DNA of 6,059 nt, taken from contig CALLYN010000208.1 in NCBI GenBank assembly GCA_937858455.1, positions 1 to 6,059 on the forward strand, in the 5' to 3' direction. Positions 5,871 through 6,059 of the stretch are shown piece after piece (position 1 is the first letter of the stretch; every line of letters starts with the position of its first letter). Under the pieces are notes generated by a model. The model saw only the letters and a program-made list of their open reading frames with translations. It was not told the DNA's origin and did not search any database. This stretch comes from an uncultured Kouleothrix sp. (GTDB lineage Bacteria; Chloroflexota; Chloroflexia; Chloroflexales; Roseiflexaceae). Position numbers and translations under genes: made by a program.

Positions 5871-5950
5871 CCAGGATTATATTAGCGGCCCCAGGATTAT
5901 ATTGGCGGCTCCAGGATTATATTGGCGGCTCCAGGATTATATTGGCGGCC
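5871..5950. repeat. Four exact-period 20-bp direct repeats with an AT core
   Basis: Units at 5871, 5891, 5911 and 5931 follow CCAGGATTATATTGGCGGCT. They differ only at base 14 (A in the first unit) and base 20 (C in units one and four). The AT-rich centre in a GC-rich flank, repeating about every two helical turns, resembles a row of protein-binding sites. Each unit carries TATAAT on the minus strand and TATATT on the plus strand, so -10-like sequences recur four times; before the first plus-strand one, TTGTGA lies 16 bp upstream. Whether any is a real promoter is unknown. Confidence 0.95.
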
Positions 5951-5963
5951 GCTAAGAGTATTC

Positions 5964-6059
5964 ATGGCCGGCTCAGAAGTACACTCGCCGGCCGGAGTGG
6001 CGCCCGCGTGGCGGCGCATGGGCTTCATGGCGGCGCTCGCACGGCCTTTTTTGGGCGCA
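5964..6059 (+). CDS. Possible start of a plus-strand gene, truncated by window edge
   Basis: An ATG at 5964 opens a frame that stays open for all 32 codons to the window end, beginning MAGSEVHSPAGVAPAW. Only a weak AAGAG-like ribosome site precedes it, and an in-frame ATG at 6018 is an alternative start. The 32 residues match no family I recognise. The case rests on position: it lies just downstream of the 20-bp repeats, which could be its control region. A minus-strand frame is also open here, so strand and existence are uncertain. Confidence 0.25.
   Translation, partial: MAGSEVHSPAGVAPAWRRMGFMAALARPFLGA
5966..5993. repeat. 7-bp inverted repeat next to the 20-bp array
   Basis: GGCCGGC at 5966-5972 and GCCGGCC at 5987-5993 are perfect complements around a 14-base loop. 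In GC-rich DNA such a pair can arise by chance; it may be an operator or a hairpin near the end of a gene outside the window. Confidence 0.35.

Noticed and set aside
5950..6059. C-terminal end of a minus-strand gene entering from the right
   Set aside because: A frame is open, but it would read through the 20-bp repeats and shows no recognisable protein; it cannot be decided without more sequence.

Overview
The window is GC-rich bacterial chromosomal DNA with four recognisable genes, all on the minus strand. Read 5'->3' on that strand the order is: a class V aminotransferase (5250-4153), serA for D-3-phosphoglycerate dehydrogenase (3956-2382), a family 88 unsaturated glucuronyl hydrolase (1919-771), and the N-terminal part of a class C beta-lactamase-like serine hydrolase (702 to the left edge). 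A filamentous or phototrophic Chloroflexota genome (Roseiflexus/Kouleothrix-like) would fit. The grounds are the GC content, a class V aminotransferase placed upstream of serA, and intergenic DNA full of short GACGAAAGAC-type repeats. This is an inference from style, not a database match.

Region by region: 1-1919 holds the two hydrolases, separated by 68 nt. 1920-2381 has no convincing gene but contains three inverted repeats: an imperfect pair of arms at about 1960-2135 that resembles a small MITE-like element, a hairpin at 2143-2190, and a nearly perfect 55-nt palindrome at 2294-2348 just past the end of serA. 2382-5250 holds serA and the aminotransferase, separated by 196 nt that contain two hairpins, one followed by a T-rich tract. 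5251-5363 is the aminotransferase leader, and its promoter, with a perfect -10 box, lies at 5364-5393. 5423-5841 is a tandem array of eleven 34-36 bp units closed by an inverted copy of its own core. 5871-5950 is a second, unrelated array of exactly four 20-bp units. A possible plus-strand reading frame begins at 5964 and runs off the right edge.

The aminotransferase and SerA probably perform the first two steps of the phosphorylated serine pathway: oxidation of 3-phosphoglycerate, then transamination, with a class V enzyme of the alanine/serine-glyoxylate type in place of SerC. The glucuronyl hydrolase would finish the breakdown of lyase-generated acidic oligosaccharides in the cytoplasm. 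The serine hydrolase beside it has no substrate that the sequence reveals. I found no clear new defence or mobile system. The least explained parts are the two tandem arrays, the MITE-like inverted repeat and the structured serA leader.
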